NCBI GenBank assembly: GCA_900074885.1
Contig: FJUW01000010.1
Coordinates: forward strand, 496,001 to 560,000
Direction: 5' to 3'
From: Rhynchosporium graminicola
Lineage: Eukaryota > Ascomycota > Leotiomycetes > Helotiales > Ploettnerulaceae
DNA length: 64,000 bases
Part shown: in pieces, positions 44,743-56,316 of the stretch
Layout of the letters: each line of letters begins with the position of its first letter
How positions within the stretch are numbered: position 1 is the stretch's first letter
The notes under the pieces: model-generated
What the model saw: the letters and a program-made list of their open reading frames with translations, nothing else
What the model was told of the DNA's origin: nothing
Databases searched by the model: none
Translations under genes and position numbers: made by a program

Positions 44743-46504
44743 CTAAGCAATAGTGAAATCGGAGATGGTGGTAGCATCGCTATGCATCCAAGCATCCATC
44801 TGCTGGCTGGTCAACTTGTCTGGGAACTTCAAGTTCGGAACGATTCCGATGAAAATCTCATCTCCACGGAGGACAGTCAAGATAGTCATTGTTCCTTGCA
44901 TGGGTCGATTAAAGTAGTCGGAATCGCCACCTGAAGCTTCGGCATGAACAGTGCTCTTGAGAAGGCGGGAACCGACAGAGAGAGCTTCAGCGATATCAAG
45001 TCTGGAAAGACACTTCGTCAGCATGTTGATCTTAGTCGCCTAGGAAGGGTTCCTAAATGGGCGAGAATTGGCAATTGTACTCACTCTCCACAACCAGGCC
45101 AGCAAGAGCAATGACCATCGATGCCATACTGTCGAACACGAGGGACCTTGGCGTTCAACAACCAGACAGCAGGTGCATCGGCGCCGTTGACGCCAGTCTG
45201 ACCATCAGATGGCATGCCAATCTCGACGAGGAAAACCTTATCATCTCCGCCAAATCCATCTACAGCAGCAGAATGTTAGAGTATATGAAACATCTTAGGC
45301 TCGGAGACTTACGATAAGCCACCGCACCTGGCCGAACGAAGCCACAATCGCCATTTTCGCATTTATTTCCAGTTGTGATAATGACCTCACGATTAGATGG
45401 AATCAGAGTATCAGCAAGGATCTGGTGGGTAGAAGCACCTGAGGTCGCGTTGCAATTGATATACGACAGGGAATTTCCATAAATGCTTTTGTACAGTTAG
45501 TTTTCTGATCTTTCAAGGCGTGTCATTTTCTGTTGTGGAGCGTGCTTTGTTGCTTTGAGGGATCCGGATTCGTTTTAGGACTTACCTGTCCCAAACGCCC
45601 GAGCCTTGTCCTCCAAAGTTACCAAGGAAGGCCAGATTCTCAACAGTTTGTAAGGATGCTTCATAGTAACTGGTTCTCTTATATGCGTGCTTCTGCTTCG
45701 AATTATCATGTGAATCATCCTGTACGTCAGTGACTGAAGGAATGGTTGGCATTGGTCCTGTGCAAGTGTCAGCATTGATCTCAGGGAAGCAAGTATTATT
45801 TCATACCAAAGATTGGGATGGCAGTAGAGGTCTTGGACACGTCAGTACCAATAACTTGACTGATCGTGCAAGTAGTAGTGATAGCTGTTCGAGTAACGGT
45901 GATTTCAAAAGTAGAAACATCGGTGCTAGGCTTCTTAGCGGTTTCAGTCACCAGGGTGGTTAGCGAGCTGTCAGCTGAGGGATCGAACCAGTTGTTCTCC
46001 CAAGAAACAACCTGGCCGTCGATGGTAGCAATAACCTTGTCCTTCTTGGCAATGTCATTCTGATGAATGTTGTGCAGAGCCTTTGCATGAGAGTGGCCAT
46101 GGCCGTGAGCGCGCTCAGTTACCTTGTTGTCAGAGCCAGGGACGTAGACGGCGATTTGCTTAACAGCAGAGGGACCACGGATATGGAGAGACAACTTTTG
46201 ATAGCTTGTCAGCACATGCATGTCAAGTCCAAAAGATCAGTATCAGAAGCCTTACCTCCTCGTCGAAAGGTGACAGGGGACTGTTGAAGTGCTTCGCCTT
46301 GGTAGTACAAGTACCGTCATTAGACATGCCAACGACTTCCTCATAGAAGCCGGCATGGCCAACGTTTTGATAACGGACTGCCTTCACAGCCTGGCAGTAG
46401 AAATTTCCGCCCATCATCTTTCCGCCTTTTTGACAAAGGTCGGCAAGGGATAGACCAACAAACCTGGCGATCACCAAGAGGAGATTGACCTTGTCAGACT
46501 TCAT
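44743..46504 (-). CDS. TOS1: TOS1-like cell-wall glycosidase (DUF2403 + DUF2401), 6 exons
   Basis: I infer exons complement(44743..45001, 45085..45259, 45313..45485, 45586..45757, 45807..46194, 46256..46504) and 471 residues. A hydrophobic secretion leader (VNLLLVIARFVGLSLA) precedes the DUF2403-like part (LCQKGGKMMGGNFYCQAVKAVRYQNVG). A His-rich stretch (AHGHGHSHAKALHNIH) and a Ser/Thr-rich linker follow. The C-terminal DUF2401 domain has YYEASLQTVENLAFLGNFGGQ, GNSLSYINCNATS, DTLIPSNREVII, CGFVRPGAVAYHGFGG, VFLVEIGMPSDGQTG, APAVWLLNAKVPRVRQYG, CSCWPGCGELDIAEAL and STVHAEASGGDSDYF. Tos1/YJL171C-type proteins are wall proteins thought to act on beta-glucan. All splice joins keep phase. It lies near another secreted-protein gene on the same strand (47778-48835). 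Confidence 0.92.
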
Positions 46505-47777
46505 TGTAACGGTGATCAGCTCTGATCAGTGAAGTATGCAGGGAACTGTGGGGAACTAGTGAGGGAGTAAAGACGCGTGAAGGTAATCAGAAGGAGGCAA
46601 ACAGCTGTCGCGAACGAGTCCGCGAACAGCTAAAGAATGTAGAGGGAAAACAAGATGTTTTATTTGTAAGGGTACACAGCACAGCTGCGCAAGAATGATG
46701 TTGGCGGAAAGGAATGTGGTATCGAACAGAGGTTGTGTTGCTGAAAGGAAATTCGAAGTTGTGGTGGTGGGTGGTCGTCTATTACCTCGCGATAGCTTGG
46801 CGTGCCAACGCGCTCGAAAGGTGAGCGTCTCCAGGCAGGAGCGAAAGACGCTAATCGACTTCGAGAGGGGTAACAATCTTCCATTCAACCATAGAATAGA
46901 ATGGAAGATACCGATTCGTCAACACTAAGGTGAGTGATGAGATGCTGCTTTGGAAGAGCAGAATGTCTTCCATTGTTCAACGTCTAATGCACACATCCTA
47001 ATCCTACCGACATCAAGTAGAATCCAAGGAAAGAGAGGCTTATGTCCCTGCTTTGGTCAAAAGACAACGAGCCCGATGCCAGACAAACATGGCCTGCAAA
47101 GCCTTTTTTTGAAACGCAAATGGTACATGAAGCTCAACAAGAGGACTGTGGAAAAGTTTGCGGAGGTGTTGTATAAAGAAAAAGATATTGGAGAGGGGAA
47201 GATCATTTATATAGACAGCCTGTCCTCTCTATCTGTCTTCTACTCCGAATCCGGAAGTGACATTGGAATAGGAAAGAGCGAGGTCGATAATATCAAGTAT
47301 CTCCCTTTTCTGCTTTCCTTGCCTTGCACTTTGCCTTTCAACTGACAAGCTTGACAGAACCAAACAATTTTGCGATATCATCACGCAAACCACAAGGACA
47401 ACATCCCTAGGATTCTAGTCAAGAAAATGGCAAAGACAAATAAACGAACACCAGAGGAAAAGTCATTCGTAAAACATGTCAAGCGCGGATGTTTATGAAC
47501 CAAGTGGTCAGGGTGTTGGCTTTCATCAGCGAAGCACAATGAAACAAACACTGCGAGAAAGAAAAGTACGGTTCCTGGACTTAGGATCAAGCTACAGAGT
47601 GACCAGAGTGATGAGATAGTTCTCTAGAGCGTACGGATTATGAAGAGGAAGTCACTAGTTTCTTCTTCAACCAAGATGCAAAGCATTCGGGCACTTTTAA
47701 ATGTTTCATTTTCGGATTTGCAACTATATTCAAGAATAACATCAAATATATACCAAATACTCCAGGTTTATCCCCGT
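46505..47777. other. TOS1-like gene upstream region; no gene recognised
   Basis: The first part is the TOS1-like promoter and 5' UTR. A plus-strand 131-codon frame at 46950-47345 has no domain, leader or homologous feel and is probably chance. The right end is the 3' UTR of the Asp f 4-like gene. Confidence 0.45.
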
Positions 47778-48835
47778 CTATGAAATAACGCCACCCATCT
47801 TGGTTGTCAAGTGCATAGTAGGCCCTGGGACGTAGCAGCTTCCATCGCTATTACCAATTGGCTTGTATGCAGCCAGCCAGAAGTTCTCTGTCTGGGAGCT
47901 GACGCAGTCGTTCTCCTTGGAGGTGATGGTCATGTCGTAGTTGTTGGCGTTCTTACTCATGATAGCGGAGTAGTCGAATCCACTGCCAGCCTTGCGAAAT
48001 TGGGCCTCGCCCCAGACAGTTGCGTATGCACCGGAGTCGTGGAATTCGTTACACACCTGAGCCCAAGCAACCTGGGTGTCCTCCTGGAAAGCAACAACCT
48101 GGGACTGTCCTGGCTTAAGGGCGAACGTGAGGGTGGTGTTCTTGGGGGCATTAGCTGAACCAGAAAGAGGTAACTTGTCTGAACCCATCTTCTGCCAGAG
48201 GTTGATAACCATGGCCTTCTTGCCAGTGTTTACAAAGGTGTTGGTGAAGTCATATCCGGAAGTGGAGTCGACCTTGATGACGTTGGATCCGTAGGGAATG
48301 CCACAGTTTCCGATATAGTCGTCACCAAGCTGGCCGTGGACAGGAGATGGTAAGCCGAAGGCCTTGCGAGAGTTTGAGGCTCCAACCAATCCACCCAACA
48401 GCGATGAGATATCATCGACGACATCAGAGACAGCCGAGTTTGCGCTTACAACATCGGCGGCACCGGAAGCAGGAGGACTCGACTTTGCAGGAGCAGCGGC
48501 AGGAGCAGCTACAGGTGCGGCGGGAACCTCCTTGAAAGCGGCAGCGGCTGGGGCAGCGGGAGCAGCAGGAGACGCTGGAGCAGGAGGAGTCTTGTCAGTT
48601 TGTCCCTTTGCGTAGGCGTCCTTCCAGTCGATACCCATGTTGGCCCAGTCGAGAGATTCCCAGTCAACGCTACATAGGTTGTTAGTTCCATTCGATCGAC
48701 ACGTCGAGCACGAGATGCTTACTTCTTCTTCATGTTCTTGTGAGCACGACGGTGCAAATGGTAATGCGCCGGACCAGCCACGGCCTCGCCGATCACGACG
48801 GCCATCACGATAGCGGAGATAGTTGAGCAACGCAT
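47778..48835 (-). CDS. Asp f 4-like secreted protein (2 exons)
   Basis: I infer exons complement(47778..48669, 48723..48835), a 53-nt intron and 334 residues. The start at 48835 gives the leader MRCSTISAIVMAVVIGEAVA. The longer frame beginning at 48830 is in another phase and reads through the intron. After the leader come a basic HLHRRAHKNMKK segment, repeated short aromatic motifs (VDWESLDWANMGIDW) and a long Ala/Pro-rich linker (about residues 60-110). The C-terminal globular domain (about 160-334) has YIGNCGIPYGSNVIKV, FTLALKPGQSQVVAF-like, DTQVAWAQVC, GAYATVWGEAQF and GFDYSAIM blocks, as in the Aspergillus fumigatus allergen Asp f 4 family. The function is unknown; it is probably wall-associated or secreted. 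Cysteines are few, consistent with the family. Confidence 0.87.
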
Positions 48836-51800
48836 TTTCAAAATGTAATAGGATGAGTATAGGATTGTTGATAGTGTTGTTGATGGTTTGTCTTTGCGAA
48901 AACGCGGGTATTGGATATCTGAGTCGTTAAAGGGAGGCCGTTTGAGTTCAAGGAGTGTTATGAGCGGTGTATTGCTCGATGTATTGGCAAGGGATATTGC
49001 GAATGAGTAATGAAGGTGTTCAACGGCGACCTTTTGTCCTACTTGCGGATGAGATGAGAGAAGTAAAGCAGGAGACTAGGGAGGGCTGGCTGAGTACATA
49101 AAGGGGAACCGGAATTACATTACCTACCACGGGTGGATCTGGACTAGTGTGGATTGGATTGCCGATGGGGTGGGGAATTCCATTTGGGGAGGAATACGGA
49201 TTACAGATTACAGATACAGGGGTAAAATTGAGATGAACCATGCCCAGCGAGCGCAGTTCTGTGAGCCAGTGAGATGTTAGCATTGCTCTACCGAGTCTAC
49301 CACTACTTAAGCGAGGTTACCCGAGACAAGGCCCGAGATCCAACGGACCGCCTCAGACCGCGTCCCTGAACCGACGCTCGACTTGGGCCCTCTTGGTAGT
49401 CCTACCTAATCTACGATGGCCCGTCCCAAATACGGCTGTGAATGGATAAATCCATCTGGCCGCAGCCACCAAGGCCTGGCTTAAATCGTGGTGGACATGC
49501 ACTCTACGGAATGTAATTGGAAAGTGTCCAAGAACCATCTCCAGGAGTGCGACTGCGTCGGAAGCCACATCCTCGCCCTGATTTGATTTCTCACAGGCTC
49601 ACAGACAGGCTCCTTTTCGGGCTCCGAGCGTCTGATCAGACCTTGTAAAAGGCTGTCAGTGTCAGCCAAAGTCCTGAAGGAACCAAACGAAACACACGTC
49701 TTCTCGCGTTGAAAGGGGCCCGCGTCCGACCACAACATCTCCTTCGTTTCACGCCCAGTAGTCTGTTTTCAATGATTCGAGGCCACGATGATCCGAACAA
49801 AGTCTTGTCCTTATTTCGTCCAGTCTTTGGAAGGATACAACGAGCCTGGACGATCGCGGACTGATTAATAACGTCAGGTCGGTCCACAATTGGAGACAGT
49901 TAAGAATCAAGGAAAAAACCCAGCATAAAATGCGGAGTGTGATTTCATCGGCCCATCCCACAAATCCACAGAAGTCCTCTATGGAGTGTGGAAAGTGGCC
50001 CCTTGGAGACTCCATGATCGAGTCATTCTGAACAAATCGGCCAGATACAATTCCTGCAAAATTCTAGTCATGCAGGATCAAAAGTCTAGAAGCATCTCTG
50101 GGTCGATCTGCTCTACACTTCCGTTGCTTACCAGACTTCCATACCCAAGAGACATGCATGAAGACAAGACGTAAACACGTGGATAAGCTGCATTGCGTAT
50201 TACTAAGTAGAACTTTCGGTCACCGAATCCCGCATACTCTTTTACCAGATGTGAGTTGACCAGCACCCCAAGAAGCACCAAAAGCATGCGGTGGTCAATT
50301 TAACCGACTCACCCATATGAGATTGTGCAGTTCCCCGATTATCAAAACAGCAATTGGCACAATCACCAAACCAAAACAATGCAGGAATCTCCGAATCTCT
50401 CTTCCCCACAATCAATCAAAAAAACCTTAACCATTCGTCATCAATCATCTATCTTCCCTTCCAATACTTGAGGTATTCCCTGAGCCTTACAGTACAGTAA
50501 ACTCCCCAGGTAATAATCCTCCGTTCGTTAGCTCCACGCCTGCCGCTGGCTAGCTTTGAGGCTAGAACAGCCAATCTACTGTATGAACATCAAAAGTTCC
50601 AGAACACAGATACTTACTACCTACGAAAGTAAACGAAGGTAGGACCCTCGACCAAAGAGCAGAACGCGTGTTCCCTACCGCACCGAACCAATCATCGGCA
50701 GCTGGTTCGTGAGCTTCGGGACCCGCATGCAACACGCACGCACGATAAGCACATACATATACATATTTCCACTGCATAAGTTGCCACGAGGTTAGTTAGT
50801 GCATGCATGTATTTGTGGCCCTTCCCTTTGTGCGCCTTTTATGTATAGCCTATGAGTAAGTGGATTAAAGTGCAGAGATTGCACAAATACTTCAGTACCC
50901 AGCTACCTAGCTAGGTTCTGTGGATCGGCACAGGGACGGGGGCCGGGAAATGGGTCTGAACTCGGTGGAATACAGATGGATCCATTGAGTACCAAGTATT
51001 TTGTGCAGAATTGTACGACGTAATGTGCAGGAAGAGATTTTATGCTGCATAGGTACTGACTGTACTGTAAGGTATGTTTGCTACTTCAGATTATCGCTGA
51101 AGGAAGGGTGGCATGGGATTGCGATTGGACTGATCAGTTGTTGTGGGAATCTGCTTATCGTGTTGTTGTGCTTTTCTCTGGCTGCCTGCCCAGTCTCCGT
51201 CAGTTGAGAAGGTTCGTCGTCGAGGACAATCTATTACCTGTAGCCCGTCGCGGACACGTACTGTACTGTACTGTAAGTACCTGCATCCCAAGCTCCGAGT
51301 ACCTGCATAATGATTCACCAAGTCAGGTACTTCCGCACCAAGAAGCCCCAGCCATCAATCACCGCGTGCGTGGCAGGAGGAGACTGGCTGGCCAGCACGC
51401 AGAGATCAAGAAACCCGCCNNNNNNNNNNNNNNNNNNNNNNNNNNNNNNNNNNNNNNNNNNNNNNCCCCCCCCCCCCCCCCCATCGCCTAATCAGTCAAC
51501 AAACATCTCTCCATCGATTTGCCGTCGTCTTTCCTTGTGTTTGCTTAATCGCATCTCTTCCCCGCTTCATGTCGTCTTAATGTAACGCGACGTCAATTTT
51601 GCATTTCGTCCTACCGCATCGCTGGCCTCCTCGGTCATGTCGAACAGACCTGTCGCCGGCCTTTTGCGATCGTGTGGCTGCGGACAATAATGCCTGCGCG
51701 GTTACACGCGCACAGGCAAGATAGGATGGAAAGATGCTTAATTCGTTCCACTGTCGTCCATGGCGTTGGAAAAAGGAATTCCAGTCCCGCGATAGAGTTA

Positions 51801-53605
51801 AATTTTGGCTCGGCGGCAGGGAGAGCTTACACTCCACCTGAGCCAAACAAGCAACTTTCCAGTTCCAACATGGGCCTTTGGAACCTCATTACCGTTTCAC
51901 AGGGCGAGTGTTACTTTTGATGACTGGATTATGTCTGGGGATGGAGTGGCTTGCCTCCATTTAATGTATCTGATTTGTTTCGTTACTTTCGTTCTTTTCC
52001 TGATGGAGCCTTAGTCGAGTTATTCATCTCTTAGGCTGAGCGGTCAAGTAATCCGATGCTATTTGGCAATCTCACTGTACGGCCATAAGCGCGCTTTATC
52101 AGGATTTGCCTCTTACTGGTCCTGTCGTAAACAAGCTTACTGTTCATTCATGTGTATATTTATCTATTTGTTTCCTTGTTTGCTTATTTGCTTCGCGTGT
52201 CCCTGCAAGGGTCCGACTACTTGATAATGCAGCCCAAGCGAGGCCTAAGCACAATTCAAGGACTGAGTGTCCATGTTGCTGGTCCCACCTCTCCAACTTT
52301 ACTTCTCGATCCAGATTTCTTGGATGGTTTGCTTGGTAGTATCTCAAACAAGTGAGATGAAAGTCAGTAATAACCAAGCCGCAAGGCATGAGGAGCCGCT
52401 CAAGTTGACCACTTTGCCGTACACTGAGATTCCCCTGATGGGGTACCAACAAGACATCTCTTAGTAGTCCAACAGCTTCCAAACACCAGCAACACCACAC
52501 GAGCTACATTGTATCAAACTACTGTCGTGACATATCTTGCAGGCCAAATAGATGGTTGGTGCGAGAGCAAGCTGAAACATTGACGCTGCTCGATCTTCTG
52601 CTAATACGACTCGTCAATTCCTCCTGATGTATAATTCTATCATTCGCTTACTGAAAACCCCTCTGTACGCAGATGAAGGGATATTTTCTTGTCCCGTAAA
52701 CCATATGCCGCACATCTTCCGCTATCACTTCTTACTGCCTCGATCATCTCACTCAACCAAAATACGACGAAGTCGTTATCCCTTGCCACATGTAAGACAC
52801 AAAAAGCGTCCTCGTGAATTCTGCATCTTCCACCTATCCGTCCTATCTTAAAGACAAGGGGGGTAGGTCGATAAAACCCCTCACGAAACGTATAATCATT
52901 CTTCTCAACGCAAAGCAGCAAGCAAAATTCACCACCCAGAAACAAGCCCTCCTCCAAAGTATCACCAGCAAAGCGACATCTCTGCCCACCCTCCCAGCCT
53001 ACGAAAAAATAACCAAACCCCAAACGCGCTGTCAGAATCGCGAATATGGTAAGGTAGTCGTCGTCAATACACAACACACAGAGTAATAACATGTTTCAAA
53101 GCACATAACATTTCAGCACCTTGACTCGGTAGGTGAGCAATGCGGGCTCAGCGATACCTAGAATAAATCATCTCCCAGTATCCCAAACCGCTTCGCTGGA
53201 CACACGAAGTGCGAAGCCTCGAAATGGAAGCTAGCTGCCTACCTAGGCATGATATCCATCCCTCGTTAGGTACTTTAACCGAGGAGTTTGGTTCCATTAT
53301 TTTGGACGACCGATTGGCTCTAGCTACCGCAAGTATGTATCGCGGTTTGACAGGAGAGGGAAGTCCCGGTTGGTCGGTCGGTCGGTCGGTCGATATCCGA
53401 CCCGAAAAACTCCGCCGCTGTCCACTATTTTGAGCTGGTTTTAGTTTACGGCTAGGTAGTTAGGTAGCTGTCTATTGAGCCGTTGCCGGTATTACTGTGT
53501 TGGAATGGGATAGGTAGGTAGTTGCAAAGAGTGGCAAGGCAATAAACAAGGACGTTGTGTATTATTTCGAGAGGGTGTGAAAGGTTGAAAAATGGAAACG
53601 GCGAT
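48836..53605. other. 4.8-kb stretch without a recognisable gene, contains an assembly gap
   Basis: The right-hand start of the Asp f 4-like gene opens a long upstream region. Small overlapping frames occur on both strands but none shows a family motif or coherent splicing. Simple-sequence tracts include five GGTC units at about 53372-53391 and frequent CCTACCTA/TAGGTAGG tetranucleotides around 53240-53520. A missing gene across the gap at 51420 cannot be excluded. Confidence 0.4.
51420..51465. other. Assembly gap (46 N) ending in a poly-C tract
   Basis: 46 N are followed directly by 17 C (51466-51482), suggesting that sequencing failed at a long C homopolymer. Confidence 0.97.
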
Positions 53606-55356
53606 CTACTGAAGCATCGAATCCAATGTCATGACGATGTTGATGACCTCATCAATGGTCAAATTCATGCGTGCAAATGCTTGTTTGACAATCTGTAGTA
53701 GTGATAATTGGCCATTCCATTATACTTTCGGACTGGCCTACATCACGATCCTGGCCAAGGTCATTTTCTCACCTTCGTATAACCACTAGTCCCCGGCATT
53801 CTCTCCCTATCACCACCCACCATCTCCACAGCCTCAACTATAGTCCTCATGCTCATGAAACTCTGCATTCCCAGATTTTGCAGACGCCCTGTAGCCTCCT
53901 TCCTAGCCCCAACCACCACTCCATCATTACCCATTTCATCATCAACCGCCCATGCGTCAGCATCCAACATCTCCCATTCACGATTCGCTACCTCGCTTAG
54001 TAGTATCGATTTAAGCTGATCAGTGAGCTTGGTAGGACTCGTGAGTTTCCAGCTGCGGATGAATTCTGTGCCTATTGCACCGCCTAGGAATGAGTGTGCC
54101 GTTCCGTGGGAGTAGTTTCCCATCGTAGTGTTTGCCGGATTCTTCTTGTCTCTCTCGCCATCTGTATCTCGTCCCCCTCCGATCGGAGTGCTCTGGGCGG
54201 ATGAAGCTCTGCTCCCTGGTGAGGGCCTCGGCTTGATCCCAATCAACAGGTTGTAGAGATTCCGCCCGAGATTACAGATGTCTTCGAAGCTGCTCCCTTC
54301 CCCTACGGGTATACCTTGACTTTTGCAAACCCATGCTATGTTGTATGCGAGAAGTGTCACACCTTCTAGGAACAAGCAGTAGCCTGACGGGTCTTCAACA
54401 GAGAGAAGAGGAAGTGGTTTATTTATGAAGAGCGGCCGTGGATGAGGAAACTTGATTGGCGCTTCAGCATGTCGTGATGCTGTAGGGCTTGTGTTGGATG
54501 ATGTACTTGGTGTACTGCCTGGGAATGGTACGTCTGTGTACTTGTACGAAGAAGCAACGGGGAATATAGTAGGTAATGGGTAGTCTCGATGCGGCAGGGT
54601 GATTTCTGCCGGAACACGTATTGCTAAATAATGTGTAGATAGCATCAATAGATGCACAATATGTGACAAAGCTGTTGATATCTCGGCTGGAGTCGCAGCT
54701 AGATTGCGCCAGTTAGCATTAATACTTCGAGGATCACAATACTCACAGTTCAAAGTCATCAGATCCATGATCCGCATCCCTCCTATCCTATATTCCTCAG
54801 CACCACTGGTCCGTCTACACTTCTTAAGACCATAGAGTTTTGCTGCCTCGCCACAGAGAAAAGTTCTCGAGGAGGCTGTAGTAGCATGGTTCATATTCCA
54901 CTTGTGCTTGATCATCCCGGTAGCTTTCTTTACCTCCTCAACCTGACGTGTTCTACGGGCCTCAACTCCATTCGAGGCAGAAGCCATGTCGGACTTTCTG
55001 CGTGCAACATTGGCTTTCCTTTTGGCTATCTCTTCCTTGGCAAGCTCAACTTTCGCTCTCAGCTCGTCTGCCTGGCTGATGATTTGATTGGTCCTATCAA
55101 TAGCTTGATCTTTTTCTGCAGCTGTAGCGGCAATATTTACTGAGTTCTTGGACGTCTGCAAGAACGCATCATTCTCTTGAGCTTTGCGGTTCGGGAAGAG
55201 GTCGGCAATCTGCGAGTTGAGCGCATCGTTCTCCAGAAGTACTTCAGCATTCCGTATCCGTCCCTCGTATAGTTGATTGCGCGCATCAGTAGGACACAAG
55301 AAATGCAGTTTCTTTTCCCCTTGACCGCCAGGCCGAAAGCAAATATCGCATTGCAT
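53606..55356 (-). CDS. ATG14: Autophagy protein Atg14 (PI3-kinase complex I subunit), 2 exons
   Basis: Atg14 directs the Vps34-Vps15-Atg6 kinase to the autophagosome assembly site. I infer exons complement(53606..53692, 53773..55356), an 80-nt intron and 556 residues. The N-terminus has the Cys-containing signature MQCDICFRPGGQ then FLCPTDARNQLYEGRI. A long coiled coil follows (about 45-150: KAQENDAFLQTSKNS, ELRAKVELAKEEIAKRK). The beta-rich Atg14/UVRAG core then has FLCGEAAKLYGLKK, GGMRIMDLMTLN, ALSHIVHLLMLSTHYLAIRVP and LPHRDYPLPTIF. A later block has SGYCLFLEGVTLLAYNIAWVC, EDICNLGRNLYNLL and a Ser/Pro/Gly-rich loop. The short second exon adds QAFARMNLTIDEVINIVMTL after GYTK, restoring the family end; the unspliced reading would stop after VRK. 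It is divergent from the gene at 55788. Confidence 0.93.
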
Positions 55357-55787
55357 GGCTTGGGTCGAGGAGGCTTCTCAAGCCTTATCGACTATTCGAC
55401 GCTCTGTAGGGTAGCTCGAAGAATGTATGGAATCTTAGATGGATAATGTTGTTTGCTGTAGTAGAGAAATCAGACATCGTGGAATATATGATTCCTAGAA
55501 GAGGCGGGTTTATCCGAGGGCGGTCATGCTATAAGTTGGAAATGACTCGAAGAGAGGGCGAGGCCTGCGAGGCTGCGCGATTCCTCGAGGATGATGGAAG
55601 GTGGGGCAAATACAGGTACTGATTGGGCCGTTTGAGTCACATGATAGCGCGTTGAAGAAGTCGCGTGTGACTAAATTCCAGGTCCCTTTGTCAACCTCCT
55701 TTATTTACCTATAGGTATGCTTTATACTCTCGAGAATGTCAAGCTGAGTCGCTTACTTATACGCGAGTAGAGTAACAACCTTGAATC
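55357..55787. promoter_or_regulatory. 431-bp divergent promoter region of ATG14 and the small acidic protein gene
   Basis: The region lies between two opposite starts. It contains gagtcacatgatagcgcg and cgcgtgtgactaaattcc-like stretches around 55635-55680 (TGACT/AGTCA-type half sites), but I cannot assign a factor. Confidence 0.4.
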
Positions 55788-56316
55788 ATGTCCTCAACCC
55801 CTCAACCGCTGCCTGAAACCCCGTCCAAACCTGTGGCAGTTGTGAAGCCAAGAACTCCTCTACCTGGAGGTCCAACAAACGGCACCAGTAAGAAGACAAT
55901 GGAGTCCCCCGATGAAGACGTTCCTGAGGCCTCCAAACGCGAGACTCAGCAGCCATCATCATCAATCCCAATACCTGAAGCGGAGTCTGCTCCAGCCAGT
56001 AAACCTGCAGAAGTTGACAGTCAGTCTCGTCAGGAAAATGAGCACTCGGACATGGACGAGGAGGAAGAAGAGGAAGACGAATCACACTTAGCAGATTTTG
56101 ACTGGTCGGACTGGGAGCAGCGCTATACGTCAAATCTGAAAAATCTCTTTGCAGAGGAGCTCGAAATCATCGAAGAGTTTGATGCATATGCTACAGTAAG
56201 CTTAGGCTCTGGCAGCTATGAGGATCTGGTACTGATTCCGAGTACAGTCTTTCTCAGCTTGGGCTAAAGCTGGTGCTCAGCGCGACAACGCCAGAATGTC
56301 CAAGAGGCGAGTCTAA
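55788..56316 (+). CDS. Small acidic protein of unknown function (2 exons)
   Basis: I infer exons 55788..56195 and 56248..56316, a 52-nt intron (GTAAGC..TACAG) and 158 residues. The first ~95 residues are Pro/Ser/Glu-rich and probably disordered. They are followed by an acidic run (DMDEEEEEEDESHLADFDW) and a compact segment (SDWEQRYTSNLKNLFAEELEIIEEFDAYATSFSAWAKAGAQRDNARMSKRRV, given here only as its landmarks WSDWEQRY, EIIEEFDAYA and SAWAKAGAQRDNARMSKR). The C-terminal block with aromatic and basic residues looks conserved rather than random and only appears when the intron is removed. No named domain is recognised. No leader or membrane segment is seen; a nuclear or cytosolic place is a guess. 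It shares a short divergent promoter with ATG14. Confidence 0.66.

Noticed and set aside
46950..47345. 131-codon plus-strand frame
   Set aside because: No domain or conserved block, lies in the promoter side of the TOS1-like gene.
47811..48830. Long frames opposite to and overlapping the Asp f 4-like gene, including a start at 48830
   Set aside because: The Ala/Pro-rich codons leave other frames open by composition; the 48830 start reads through the intron and lacks the leader.
53372..53391. GGTC tetranucleotide repeat as a CRISPR-like or binding array
   Set aside because: Only five short perfect units without spacers; an ordinary microsatellite.
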